This document shows positions 41,495-51,500 of a stretch of 64,000 bases of DNA, in pieces (positions within the stretch are counted from its first letter, which is position 1; every line of letters begins with the position of its first letter). Under the pieces are notes generated by a model, which was not told where the DNA came from, made no database searches, and was given only the letters and a program-made list of their open reading frames with translations. A program made the position numbers and the translations under genes. This DNA comes from Gammaproteobacteria bacterium (GTDB lineage: Bacteria; Pseudomonadota; Gammaproteobacteria; Burkholderiales; Thiobacillaceae): positions 86,764 through 150,763 of the forward strand of contig JAHJNN010000015.1 in the NCBI GenBank assembly GCA_018820765.1, written 5' to 3'.

Positions 41495-42238
41495 ATGAAA
41501 ACAAGCTTCCCCATCGCGATTGCCGGGGTGTTGCTGCTGTTGTCGGGTCTGGCCCGCGCCGCTGAAACGCCCGTGCTCGTGCTCAACGACACCAACGAAC
41601 CGCCGTTTACGACGGTGGACGGCCGGGGTTTTCTCGATGCCGTTGCCGGCGAAATGTTCCGCCGCGCCGGGGTCCGGCTACAGTTGGTGAGACTGCCGGC
41701 GGAACGCGGGCTGCTCAACGCCAACGCCGGGATCGAGGACGGCGATATGGTGCGCATCGCCGGGTTGGAAATGCAGTACCCGAACCTGGTGCGCGTGCCG
41801 GAAAAACTGCTGGACTGGGAATTCGCGGCGTTCGGCAAGGATGCCACCTTGCCGGCGCACGGGGAGACCTTGCACACGCGCCCGGTGGGGCACATCCGCG
41901 GCTGGAAGATCTACGAGCGGCAACTGGCGGGCGCGCCCCATGTCGTTTCCGCGGAGGATTCGGCACAGTTGTTTCGGCAACTCCAGCGCGACCGCATCGA
42001 GGTCGCGCTGTACGAGCGCTGGCAGGGCCTGAGCCTGATCCGGCGCGAGGGATTGACGGGCGTGCATGCGCTCGAGCCGTCGCTCGCCAGGCGCGAGATG
42101 TTCATCTACCTGCACAAGCGCCACACCGCGCTGGTGCCCAAACTGGCGGCAGCGCTGCGCGCCATCAAGGCCGAAGGACTGTACGACCGCCTGTATCGCG
42201 AAAAAGTGCTTTCGCTCGCGGAGGTGCCCGCCCGGTGA
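41495..42238 (+). CDS. Periplasmic substrate-binding-like protein
   Basis: A 247-residue protein with a signal ending ARAAE (about residue 21) and a family 3 solute-binding character (PVLVLNDTNEPPFTTVDGRG, FLDAVAGEMFRRAG). It lacks transport partners nearby. Its stop overlaps the GTG of the following GGDEF-EAL gene (GTGA), so it likely serves as the ligand sensor for that protein. The ATG at 41495 is the last candidate before the signal; upstream ATGs have no ribosome site. Confidence 0.8.
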   Translation: MKTSFPIAIAGVLLLLSGLARAAETPVLVLNDTNEPPFTTVDGRGFLDAVAGEMFRRAGVRLQLVRLPAERGLLNANAGIEDGDMVRIAGLEMQYPNLVRVPEKLLDWEFAAFGKDATLPAHGETLHTRPVGHIRGWKIYERQLAGAPHVVSAEDSAQLFRQLQRDRIEVALYERWQGLSLIRREGLTGVHALEPSLARREMFIYLHKRHTALVPKLAAALRAIKAEGLYDRLYREKVLSLAEVPAR

Positions 42239-44616
42239 GCCGCACCACGCTCGCCCATTCCCTGAAATCGCCGCTGGCGCGCCGGCTCATTATCGCCATG
42301 ATCCTGTTCAGCGCGGCGATCACCCTGGTGACGACGGCGATTCAGCTCTACCAGGAATACCGGCGCAATCTGGATGGCGTCGAAGCCCAGTTCCTGCAGA
42401 TCGGCGAGGTGCATCTGCCCACCCTCACGCAATCGCTGTGGGCGACCAACGACAAGGAAATCCGGCTTCAGCTCGAAGGCATGCTGCGGGTGCCGAACAT
42501 CGTGTATGCAGCCGTTCATGAATCCGACCGGCTCCACGCGCAGGCCGGCCAACGCACCGCGGCGCGCATGATCGAGCGCCGCTATCCGATGCAGTTCGAG
42601 CATCTCGGCCAGGCGCGCGACATCGGCACGCTGACCGTGGTGGCCACCCTCGACCCCATCTACGCGCAGCTGATGCGCGAGGCGATCCAGGTGCTGTTGA
42701 GCAATGCGCTGCGCACCTTCCTGGTGGCGCTGTTCATTTTCGTGCTGTTCCATCGCCTCATCACCCGTCATCTGGCCACGGTGGCCGATCACCTGCGCAG
42801 CGCCGACCCGGCCGCCCCCACCATGCCGCTCGCCCTGGCGCGCGCGCCCACGCCCATCCCGGACGAATTGGACCTGCTGGTCGCGTCCGCCAACGACATG
42901 CAGGAAAAAACCCGTGCCGCCCTCAACGCCCTGCGCGACAGCGAGGCGCGGGTGCGCTTGCTGCTGGATTCCACTTCCGAGGCGATTTACGGCACGGACA
43001 CGCAGGGCATCTGCACCTTCGCCAACCCGGCTTGCATACGCATGCTCGGCTATGCCGGCGAAGACGACCTGATCGGCAAGACCATCCATGACTTGATCCA
43101 TCACTCCCATCTCGATGGGCGTCCCTATCCGATGGAAGACTGCGCGGTGCGCGTTGCCACCCTTGCCGGGCAGGCCTGCCATCGCAATGACGAGGTGCAT
43201 TGGCGCGCGGATGGCACAAGCTTCCCGGTCGAATACTGGTCGCACCCCATGTACCGGGACGGCGAGCTGGTCGGCTCGGTGGTCGCCTTCATCGACATCA
43301 GCGAGCACAAGCAGACCGAGGCGGAACTCCACCGGCTCGCCTATTTCGACAGCCTGACCGGGCTGCCCAACCGCATGCTGTTCAACGAACGCCTGCACCA
43401 GGGACTGACCGGGGCCAGGCGCCGCAACCGGCTGGTTGCATTGATGCTGCTGGATCTCGACCGCTTCAAGGTCGTCAACGACACCATGGGCCACGAGGCG
43501 GGCGACAGCCTGCTGCGCGAGATCGCCGCACGCCTGCAAAGCAGCATCCGCGACGGCGACACGGTGTCGCGTCTCGGCGGCGACGAATTCGCGCTGGTGT
43601 TCGCCGATGTCGGCGAGATCCAGCATGTCGCGCAACTTGCGCAGAAGGTGCTGGCGCAGTTCGCCGCGCCGATTGCCATCGACGGCCGCGAGGTGTTCAG
43701 CAGCGCCAGCATCGGCATCGCGCTGTACCCGACGGACACGGAGGACGTGGATTCGCTGCTGAAATTCGCCGACTCGGCCATGTATCACGCCAAGGAAAGC
43801 GGCCGCAACAACTACCAGTTCTATTCCCACGAAATGACCGCCAGCGTGCAGGCGCGGCTGCGGCTCGAAACCGACCTCCGCCACGCACTCGACCATCACG
43901 AGTTCTTTCTGCATTACCAGCCGCAGGTCGACGCCCGCAATGATCGCATCACCGGGGTCGAGGCCCTGCTGCGCTGGCGCGACCCCGCAGGGAATCCCAT
44001 TCCCCCGGCCCAATTCATTCCGCTGGCCGAGGACACCGGGCTCATCGTCCCGATCGGCAAGTGGGTGCTGCAAACGGCCTGCGCGCAGTTGAAGCGCTGG
44101 CGCGACGCCGGTCATGTCGACCTGACGCTGTCGGTGAATGTCGCCTCGCGCCAGTTCCGCGACCCGACGTTTACGGACACGGTCGGCGATGCCATTGCAG
44201 CGGCGGGCATCCCGCCGCAGATGCTCGAACTGGAGATTACCGAGAGCATCCTGCTCGAACACAGCGACGACACCCTGCGCACGCTCAACGCACTGAAGCG
44301 GATCGGGGTCGCCCTGGCCATCGACGATTTCGGCACCGGCTATTCCTCCCTCAGCTACCTCAAGCGTTTCCCGATCGACCGGGTGAAGATCGACCAGTCT
44401 TTCGTGCGCGATCTGGCAAGCGACAGCGACGACCTTGCTATCGTCCGTGCCATCATTGCGCTGGCTCGGGCACTGCGGCTGGCGGTGATTGCGGAAGGCG
44501 TTGAAACGGGCGCGCAACTGGCATTGCTTCGGCACGAGGAATGCCACGACTATCAAGGCTATTTCTTCGCGCGTCCGATGGATGCCGACAGCGTTTCCGC
44601 AAAGCTCCGGCCCTAG
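42235..44616 (+). CDS. Membrane sensor GGDEF-EAL protein
   Basis: The 793-residue protein has an N-terminal helix (RLIIAMILFSAAITLVTTAI), a periplasmic sensor region, a second helix (near residues 155-180), a HAMP-like stretch, a PAS domain (about 235-360), then GGDEF and EAL domains. The synthase motif RLGGDEF is intact, with an RxxD inhibitory site (RDGD) five residues upstream. The EAL side has EALLRW, AIDDFGTGYSS, RVKIDQSF and AEGVET, so phosphodiesterase chemistry is also likely. Net direction depends on the signal from the coupled binding protein. Confidence 0.93.
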   Translation: MSRTTLAHSLKSPLARRLIIAMILFSAAITLVTTAIQLYQEYRRNLDGVEAQFLQIGEVHLPTLTQSLWATNDKEIRLQLEGMLRVPNIVYAAVHESDRLHAQAGQRTAARMIERRYPMQFEHLGQARDIGTLTVVATLDPIYAQLMREAIQVLLSNALRTFLVALFIFVLFHRLITRHLATVADHLRSADPAAPTMPLALARAPTPIPDELDLLVASANDMQEKTRAALNALRDSEARVRLLLDSTSEAIYGTDTQGICTFANPACIRMLGYAGEDDLIGKTIHDLIHHSHLDGRPYPMEDCAVRVATLAGQACHRNDEVHWRADGTSFPVEYWSHPMYRDGELVGSVVAFIDISEHKQTEAELHRLAYFDSLTGLPNRMLFNERLHQGLTGARRRNRLVALMLLDLDRFKVVNDTMGHEAGDSLLREIAARLQSSIRDGDTVSRLGGDEFALVFADVGEIQHVAQLAQKVLAQFAAPIAIDGREVFSSASIGIALYPTDTEDVDSLLKFADSAMYHAKESGRNNYQFYSHEMTASVQARLRLETDLRHALDHHEFFLHYQPQVDARNDRITGVEALLRWRDPAGNPIPPAQFIPLAEDTGLIVPIGKWVLQTACAQLKRWRDAGHVDLTLSVNVASRQFRDPTFTDTVGDAIAAAGIPPQMLELEITESILLEHSDDTLRTLNALKRIGVALAIDDFGTGYSSLSYLKRFPIDRVKIDQSFVRDLASDSDDLAIVRAIIALARALRLAVIAEGVETGAQLALLRHEECHDYQGYFFARPMDADSVSAKLRP

Positions 44617-44716
44617 TCCGACTGACGTTCCACGCCACCGGAATTCCGGGCGGCGTGCGCACGCATTCTCAAAACCATACTAAGCATAGGGTCACGAAAA
44701 TACCATTGTTGAAAAA

Positions 44717-44812
44717 CTCCGCCGGCAAAAGAATGCGTAACACATAAACATTGCAAATTAATAACAAACAAATACATAAAAATAATTATTGGCTTAAACA
44801 AAGCCGGCGGAG
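44717..44812 (+). promoter_or_regulatory. 10-bp inverted repeat enclosing an AT-rich segment and a ribosome site
   Basis: CTCCGCCGGC (44717-44726) and GCCGGCGGAG (44803-44812) flank a 76-bp AT-rich segment. The right arm includes GGCGGAG, the ribosome site of a small frame starting at 44819. If transcribed through, the left arm could mask that site. The whole 385-bp space 44617-45001 precedes the copper oxidase genes and otherwise contains only AT-rich sequence that may hold a promoter. Confidence 0.5.
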
Positions 44813-44818
44813 ACCACC

Positions 44819-44908
44819 ATGACGCACGCATTGCCTCTTTTACGCTGCCCTACTTCCGAATTGCGCGGCAGCGTGTCTTCGCCCTTACCCCGTCCGACTC
44901 AGGACTGA
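44819..44908 (+). CDS. Possible 29-residue leader peptide
   Basis: An ATG 6 nt after GGCGGAG opens a 29-codon frame rich in Leu, Pro and Ser with one Cys. It ends 93 bp before the first multicopper oxidase gene. The ribosome site lies in an inverted-repeat arm, which suggests a regulatory upstream ORF. No homolog is recognised. Confidence 0.35.
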   Translation: MTHALPLLRCPTSELRGSVSSPLPRPTQD

Positions 44909-45001
44909 CTTCCCTCCAGCTTGCCGCCGGCGTTGCTGGTCGGCAATCGGATATTGCAGTACGAAAATCAGTTTCACATAGACAAAACAAGGAGAAGACA
45001 G

Positions 45002-46030
45002 ATGGAGCGCAGAGGGTTCTTGAAGGCCGGAACGGCCGGGTTCGCCAGCCTGATGGCGGGAACCGGCTTGCTGTCGTGGTCGCCGCGATCACAGGCGGCC
45101 ACCATCAGCAAGACGTATTACGTCACCGCCGGCACGCAAACCATGCCGGACGGCGTGTCGGTTTACGTCAAGGGGTTCAGCGATTCGGCCGCCGACCTCA
45201 ACGTGCCGGCCACGCCGATCATTTGCCAGGAAGGCGACACCCTATCGATCACGGTGATCAACCGCCTTTCGGTGACGCACAATCTCGTGATCGGCGGCCT
45301 CAAGGCAGGCGATCCTCCGCTGGCCAGCACCGGCGACATCGCCGCCGGCGGCAGCAAGACGCTCACTTACACCATCCCGACCGGCAAGGCGGGAAGCTAT
45401 CTCTTCTACGACAACAAGACCAGCTACAACGTCCTTCTCGGCCTGCACGGCGGGTTGGCGATCATGCCGGCGGGCAAGACCGACGAACTGTATTCCGGCA
45501 GCCCGAAATTCAAGGAAAACAAACAACTGTTCTGGATCTTCAACGACATCGACCCGGTTCTGAACCGGGCCGTGCAGCAGGGCACGGCGATCCCCACCAA
45601 CCTCACCCCGCGCTATTTCACCATTAATGGACAGACCTCACTGCCACCCGGGGCGGTAGGGTTTGACGACCCAACCAGGGACGCCATGGCCAATCCGATG
45701 ACCAAGCTGGAAGGCCTTGTCGGCGACCGCACCCTGGTGCGTATGCTGAATGCAGGCATGTGTTCGCATGCGGTGCACACCCACGCCAACCATATGGAAT
45801 GGCTGACCGACCGCGGCACGGTGCGGCCTCAGGTGTGGAAGAAGGACACGCTTTATCTGCGCAACCATCTGGGCAAGATCGATGCGATCTTCCCGTTCGA
45901 GGCGCCGCCGGATGCTTATCCGCCGGTAACCCACGGTCACTTCCCCATGCATCTGCACGATGAAATGTCGCAGACGGCTGGCGGCGGCATGTACATGTTC
46001 GGCGCGATGACCGAAATCATTTACAAGTAA
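45002..46030 (+). CDS. Cupredoxin-type multicopper oxidase, Tat-exported (first of pair)
   Basis: The 342-residue protein has a Tat signal (ERRGFLKAG then a hydrophobic stretch to about residue 32) and two cupredoxin domains. The first has no full copper motif: where HCH would be, it reads DNKTSYNVLLGLHGG. The second has HTHANHMEW (259-267) and HGHFPMHLHDEM (311-322). A full bacterial MCO usually shows four His-rich motifs in one chain. With the next gene these look like complementary halves. GGAGAAG precedes the ATG. Confidence 0.85.
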   Translation: MERRGFLKAGTAGFASLMAGTGLLSWSPRSQAATISKTYYVTAGTQTMPDGVSVYVKGFSDSAADLNVPATPIICQEGDTLSITVINRLSVTHNLVIGGLKAGDPPLASTGDIAAGGSKTLTYTIPTGKAGSYLFYDNKTSYNVLLGLHGGLAIMPAGKTDELYSGSPKFKENKQLFWIFNDIDPVLNRAVQQGTAIPTNLTPRYFTINGQTSLPPGAVGFDDPTRDAMANPMTKLEGLVGDRTLVRMLNAGMCSHAVHTHANHMEWLTDRGTVRPQVWKKDTLYLRNHLGKIDAIFPFEAPPDAYPPVTHGHFPMHLHDEMSQTAGGGMYMFGAMTEIIYK

Positions 46031-46048
46031 GAAATCAAGGAGACTGAT

Positions 46049-47059
46049 ATGGGAATGAAAGGTGGCGGTGGTGGCGGCGGAATGGGCAGTGCCTGTTATG
46101 TGTATCCGGGTACGCCGGCGACGCCGGGAAGAGTAACGCCCGACGTAACGTTCAGGCGCGGCATCTACATGAACGGCTCGATGACCTTCGACGACGGCAA
46201 CTCGGTCCCGATCTGGGGCTTTACCGACCTTGACGCCGGTCAGGGGCAGATGGACGGGATGGGCGGCGGCTCCTTCCCCTCGCCCGCAATCCGGGTGACC
46301 GAAGGGCAGATCGTGCACACCGAGCTGACGGTGGGCATGATGTGGATGCACACCATCCATCATCACGGCATCGAGCCCAGCACCGAGAACGACGGTGTCG
46401 GGCATCTCTCCTGGGATGTGACCGGCGGCACCTATACCTACCAGTGGCAGCCGAAGCACGCGGGTACCTATTTCTACCACTGCCATACCAACACGCCGCT
46501 CCATGCCGAGATGGGCATGTACGGCGGCCTGATTGTCGATCCCAAGCCGACGCCGGGCGATCCCGCCGGGACCAAGCGCGCGTTCTACAACGGTCCGATC
46601 TACGATGCCGAGGCAATCTGGGTGGCGGACGAAATCGATCCCGCCTTCCACTCCCTGCCGTGGTATGCGGGCACGTGCGGTGGCGACGTCGGATTGAATA
46701 ATCTCAACCCGCAATACTTCATCATCACCGGCGTGGACGGCGCGAACTCGGCGCTGACCCATCCCGGCGTGGCGGTGACCATGCCGTTGGGGCAGACGCT
46801 TCTGGCGCGCTACATCTGCGCCGGCTTCCATCCGCAGAAGATCGACTTCGGCGGCCTCACCGTCAGCGTGGTGGCGTCCGACGGCCGCCCCCTGCCGGCG
46901 GCGTGGCAGACCCAGGCGATCGAGGCCCATTCGGCCGAGCGCTACGACTGCATCATCAAGCCGACCAGCCGCGGCACCTGGACCGTCACCGTGCAGTTCC
47001 TGCACTGGCGCACCGGTGCGGTGATGGGAACGGCGCGCACGCGCATCAACGTGATCTGA
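46049..47059 (+). CDS. Cupredoxin-type multicopper oxidase, no signal peptide (second of pair)
   Basis: The 336-residue protein has HTIHHHG (101-107) and HAGTYFYHCHTNTPLHAEMGM (137-157), whose HCH...H...M arrangement is the classic type 1/type 3 copper signature. It begins with a Met/Gly-rich stretch (MGMKGGGGGGGMGS) and no signal peptide, so export would need to ride with the Tat-bearing partner encoded 18 nt upstream. Ribosome site AAGGAG. Likely role is Cu(I) oxidation or laccase-like activity, given cusBA downstream. Confidence 0.85.
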   Translation: MGMKGGGGGGGMGSACYVYPGTPATPGRVTPDVTFRRGIYMNGSMTFDDGNSVPIWGFTDLDAGQGQMDGMGGGSFPSPAIRVTEGQIVHTELTVGMMWMHTIHHHGIEPSTENDGVGHLSWDVTGGTYTYQWQPKHAGTYFYHCHTNTPLHAEMGMYGGLIVDPKPTPGDPAGTKRAFYNGPIYDAEAIWVADEIDPAFHSLPWYAGTCGGDVGLNNLNPQYFIITGVDGANSALTHPGVAVTMPLGQTLLARYICAGFHPQKIDFGGLTVSVVASDGRPLPAAWQTQAIEAHSAERYDCIIKPTSRGTWTVTVQFLHWRTGAVMGTARTRINVI

Positions 47060-47080
47060 GCTCGCAGGCATGCCCGGAAG

Positions 47081-47106
47081 AAAAGGGGGGCTTCCCCCTT
47101 TTTTTT
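47081..47106 (+). terminator. Rho-independent terminator after the MCO pair
   Basis: AAAAGGGGG pairs with CCCCCTTTT around a 4-base loop and is followed by more T. It separates the oxidase pair from cusBA by 92 bp, so cusBA should have its own promoter or receive read-through only. Confidence 0.88.
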
Positions 47107-47150
47107 CGGCATGACCGTCCTGTCCACCGATTGATCGCTGTGGGACCTGA

Positions 47151-48515
47151 ATGAAAAGAGCCGCCCTTGTTTTTCTGATCGTCGTCGCCGTCGGCGCAGG
47201 CGGCTTCTGGCTGGGAACCCGGCAGGTTTCATCCCAGCCCGCATCCCTCGACGTCTTGTCGCAGCCGGCCGCCGCGGACGTCGCACAGACCTATGTCTGC
47301 CCGATGCATTCGCACATCGTTCAGGATCATCCCGGCGCATGCCCGATCTGCGGCATGGATCTGGTGGCGATGAAAGACGCGGCCGGCACGGCAGCAAAGC
47401 AGATTCACGTCGATACCGCGACGCAGCACAAGCTCGGTGTGCAACTGGCAAACGCGGAACTCGCCAGCCTGACGCACGACATCCCGGTCTACGGAACGCT
47501 GGTGGCCGACGAAAGCGCGTTGCTGCGCATCACGCCCAACGTGAGCGGCCTGCTGACCCGGCTGCATGTAAACCGGGTCGGTCAGCGCATCGAGCGCGGC
47601 CAGCTGCTGTACGAGCTTTCCTCGCAGGAAGCCCTGGATCTCCAGTACGAATACATCGACATCCTGCGGCGCGGCTTGCCCGCCAGGAACATGGCGACGG
47701 AACGGCGCGAGCAGAACCGCATGATTCTGGAGAATGCGCGCCACCGCGGCCCCGCCGAACTCGAGCAGGCCGAGCGCGGCGCCCGCCAGAGCGAGGAGCA
47801 GTTGAGGTCGATCCTGCAGCCGCTGGAGCGCGACCGCGTGCGGATCAAGCTGCGTCTGCAGCAGATCGGCTTCAGCGACGCCATGCTGGATCGGCTGGTC
47901 CGCACCGATCAGGCGTTCGAGGTGGTCCAGGTCCGCGCGCCGCGCGCTTGCGTGGTGCAGGCGGTGATGGCGCGGCCGGGCATGACGGTGGAACACATGA
48001 CCGACATCCTGCATTGCGTCGACCCCGCGCACGCCCAGATCGAGATCGTGCTGTATCCGGACCAGCTCGACTGGGTGGAGGAGGGCGATGCCGTCACCCT
48101 GGCGTTCGCCGGTGGGGAGACGGTCAAGACGCAGCTGCGCGGCCTGCATCCCCTCGTGGACGAAGCAACCCGCACGCTGCGGGTGCGCATGCCGGTGACG
48201 CTCGCGCGCGCGCCGAGGCTGGGCGAATATGCGCAGGTGACGATCCATACGACCGAACGCGAAGTGCTGTCGGTGCCGAAAAGCGCGGTGATCCGCAGCG
48301 GGCGCGGCGATTTCGTGATGCGCGCGCTGGACAAGGGGCACTTCATGCCGATCGAGGTGCTTACCGGCATCGAGACCGCCGAGCGCATCGCGATCCGTGA
48401 CGGCCTCGAAGCCGGCGATCAGGTCGCGGTCAACGGCCAGTTCCTGCTGGATGCCGCCGCGTCCATCGCCGATACCGCGCAGCGCATGCGCGCCGGCCAA
48501 GCACCGGCGCAATGA
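47151..48515 (+). CDS. cusB: CusB-like RND periplasmic adaptor with metal-binding N-terminus
   Basis: The adaptor links an inner-membrane RND pump to an outer-membrane channel. A single N-terminal helix (ALVFLIVVAVGAGGFWLG) is followed by a heavy-metal binding domain with YVCPMHSHIVQDHPGACPIC and GMDLV, as in CusB/SilB. Then come the barrel-sandwich (LLTRLHVNRVGQRIERGQLL), a helical hairpin and the beta-barrel/membrane-proximal domains. Length 454. Its stop overlaps cusA (ATGA at 48512). Confidence 0.92.
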   Translation: MKRAALVFLIVVAVGAGGFWLGTRQVSSQPASLDVLSQPAAADVAQTYVCPMHSHIVQDHPGACPICGMDLVAMKDAAGTAAKQIHVDTATQHKLGVQLANAELASLTHDIPVYGTLVADESALLRITPNVSGLLTRLHVNRVGQRIERGQLLYELSSQEALDLQYEYIDILRRGLPARNMATERREQNRMILENARHRGPAELEQAERGARQSEEQLRSILQPLERDRVRIKLRLQQIGFSDAMLDRLVRTDQAFEVVQVRAPRACVVQAVMARPGMTVEHMTDILHCVDPAHAQIEIVLYPDQLDWVEEGDAVTLAFAGGETVKTQLRGLHPLVDEATRTLRVRMPVTLARAPRLGEYAQVTIHTTEREVLSVPKSAVIRSGRGDFVMRALDKGHFMPIEVLTGIETAERIAIRDGLEAGDQVAVNGQFLLDAAASIADTAQRMRAGQAPAQ

Positions 48516-51500
48516 CGGCCGAAAGCGGGATGGTCGCCCGCCTGATCGAGTGGTCGCTGAAGAACCGCTTCCTGGTGCTGCTGGCCAGCCTCCTGCTTGC
48601 CGTCTCGGGTATTTACAACGCGCGTCACATGGCGCTGGACGCCATCCCCGACCTGTCCGACGTCCAGGTCATCGTCAAGACCGCCTATCCGGGCCAGTCG
48701 CCGCAGACGGTGGAGGACCAGGTCGGCTACCCGCTCACCCGCGCCTTGCTCGCGGTGCCGAAATCCACCGCGGTGCGCGGTTTCTCGATGTTCGGGGAGT
48801 CCTTCATCTACGTCATTTTCGAGGACGGCACCGACCCCTACTGGGCGCGCAGTCGGGTGCTGGAGTACCTCGACCAGACGCAGTCGCAGCTGCCTGAAGG
48901 CGTGCGGCCGACGCTCGGACCCGATGCCTCCGGTGTCGGCTGGGTGTTCGAATACGCGCTGGTCGACCGCGAGAACCGCTACGACCTGGACCGCCTGCGC
49001 GCGATGCAGGATTTCTTCCTGAAGCTCGAGCTGCAGAGCGTGCCGGGCGTGGCGGAAGTCGCCAGCGTCGGCGGCATGGTGCGGCAGTTCCAAATCGAGG
49101 TGGATCCCAACCGGCTATCGCGCCATGGCCTGAGCCTTTCGCAGGTCGAGGACGCGGTGCGCGCCAGCAACGGCGAGACGGGCGGGGCGGTGATGGAAAT
49201 GGGCCACGCGGAATACATGGTGCGGGTGCGCGGCTATCTCAAATCGGTGCAGGACTTTGCGGCCATCCCGCTCGGCACCGATGCCAGGGGCGTGCCGATC
49301 CGGCTGGCCGACGTGGCCCATATCCAGACCGGGCCGGAAGCCCGCCGCGGCGTCACCGACCTCGACGGCGAAGGCGAGGGGGCGGGCGGTATCGTGATCA
49401 TGCGCCACGGCGAAAACGCGCTGGAAACCATAGACCGGGTCAAGCAGCGCCTGGAGGAACTGAAGAAAGGCCTGCCGCCGGGCGTCGAACTGGTGGTGAC
49501 CTACGACCGCTCCGGACTGATCGGGCGCGCGGTCGATACCCTGGGCGGCAAGCTGGTGGAGGAATCCATCGTCGTCGCGCTGGTCTGTCTGATTTTCCTG
49601 TTCCACCTGCGTTCCTCGCTGGTTGCCGTGGTGACCCTGCCGCTCGGCATCCTGGCCGCCTTCGTCGTGATGAAGCAGCAGGGCGTCACCGCCAACATCA
49701 TGTCGCTCGGCGGCATCGCGATCGCCATCGGCGCCATGGTCGACGCCGCCATCGTCATGATCGAGAACATGCACAAGCACCTCGAGCGCGCGGGCCCGGA
49801 CTGCGATGTCTGGGAGGTGGCGCGCACCAGCGCGGTCGAGGTCGGCCCGGCGCTGTTCTTCTCGCTGCTGGTCATCACGGTTTCGTTTCTGCCGGTGCTC
49901 ACCCTCACCGGGCAGGAAGGCAAGCTGTTTGCACCGCTGGCCTACACCAAGACCTATGCCATGGCGGCGAGCGCGGCGCTGGCGGTGACGCTGACACCGG
50001 TGCTGATGGGCTATTTGATCCGCGGGCGCATCGCGCCGGAATCCGGCAATCCGGTCAACCGCTTTTTGCAGAACGCCTACCGCCCGCTGTTGCTGTGGGC
50101 GCTGCGGCTGCCGCGCGCCACGCTGCTGGTCGCCGCGCTGGCGCTGGCCAGCATCGCCTGGCCGGCGAGCAGGGCGGGCAGCGAATTCATGCCGCCGCTG
50201 TACGAAGGCGACCTGCTTTACATGCCCACCACCTTGCCCGGCCTGTCGATCGACGAGGCCGCCAACCTCCTGCAGATTACCGACCGCCTGATCCGCGCAA
50301 TGCCCGAAGTCGAGCGCGTGTTCGGCAAGGCCGGGCGCGCCGACACCGCCACCGACCCGGCGCCGCTGTCCATGCTGGAAACGACCATCCTGCTGAAGCC
50401 GCGTGAGCAGTGGCCGCCCGGCTCCACGGTCGAAAACCTGATCGGCCGGCTCGACGCGGCCGTCAGGCTGCCGGGACTGACCAATTCCTGGGGTTATCCC
50501 ATCCGCACCCGCATCGACATGCTGTCGACCGGGGTGCGCTCCGCCGTCGGCGTCAAGATCACCGGGCCGGACCTCCAGGGCATCGTCGAGGTCGCACAGA
50601 TGATCGAACCTGTGGTCCGCGATGTGCCGGGCACCCGCTCGGTGTTTGCCGAACGCGTCACCAGCGGGCGCTACATCGACATCGAGGTGGACCGCGCGAA
50701 GGCGGCGCGCTACGGCGTGCGGGTCGCGGATGTGCAGAACCTGGTGCGCACCGCGATCGGCGGCGACACCCTCGGCATGGTGGTGGATGGCCGCGAGCGC
50801 TACCCGATCAACCTGCGCTATCCGCGCGGCTACCGCGATTCGCTCGGCGCGCTGACCGCGAGCCGGGTGACCACGCCGGCCGGCATGCAGGTGCCGCTGG
50901 GCGAGATTGCCCACGTGCGCATCGTCGACGGCCCCGCCGAAATCAAGAGCGAGAACGGGCGCCTGGTCGGCTATGTGTACGTCGATATCGAAAGCAGCGA
51001 TCTGGGCGGCTACGTCAAAGCGGCGAGGGCGGCGGTGGACCAGGCCGTCACGCTGCCGCCCGGCTATGCGGTCGAGTGGACCGGCCAGTACGTCCACCTG
51101 CAGCACGCCAAGGAGCGGCTGATGTGGGTGGTGCCGCTCACCCTCGTACTGGTGTTGCTGCTGCTGTACCTGCACTTCCGCCATGCCGGCAAGGTCATGC
51201 TGGTGATGGCCTGCCTGCCGCTGTCGCTGGTCGGCGGCTTCTGGCTGATCTACGCGTTGGGGTATCCGCTGTCGGTGGCGGTGGCGGTCGGCTTCATCGC
51301 GCTGGCCGGGGTCGCCGCCGAGTTCGGCGTCGTCATGCTGCTGTACCTGGACAACGCCATCGAGCGCTATCGCAAGGATGGCATCCTGGTCGACCGCGTC
51401 GCGCTGCACGAGGCCATCGTGGAAGGCGCCTTGCTGCGCATCCGCCCCAAGATCATGACCGTGTCCGTCATCATCGCCGGCCTGCTGCCGATCCTCTATA

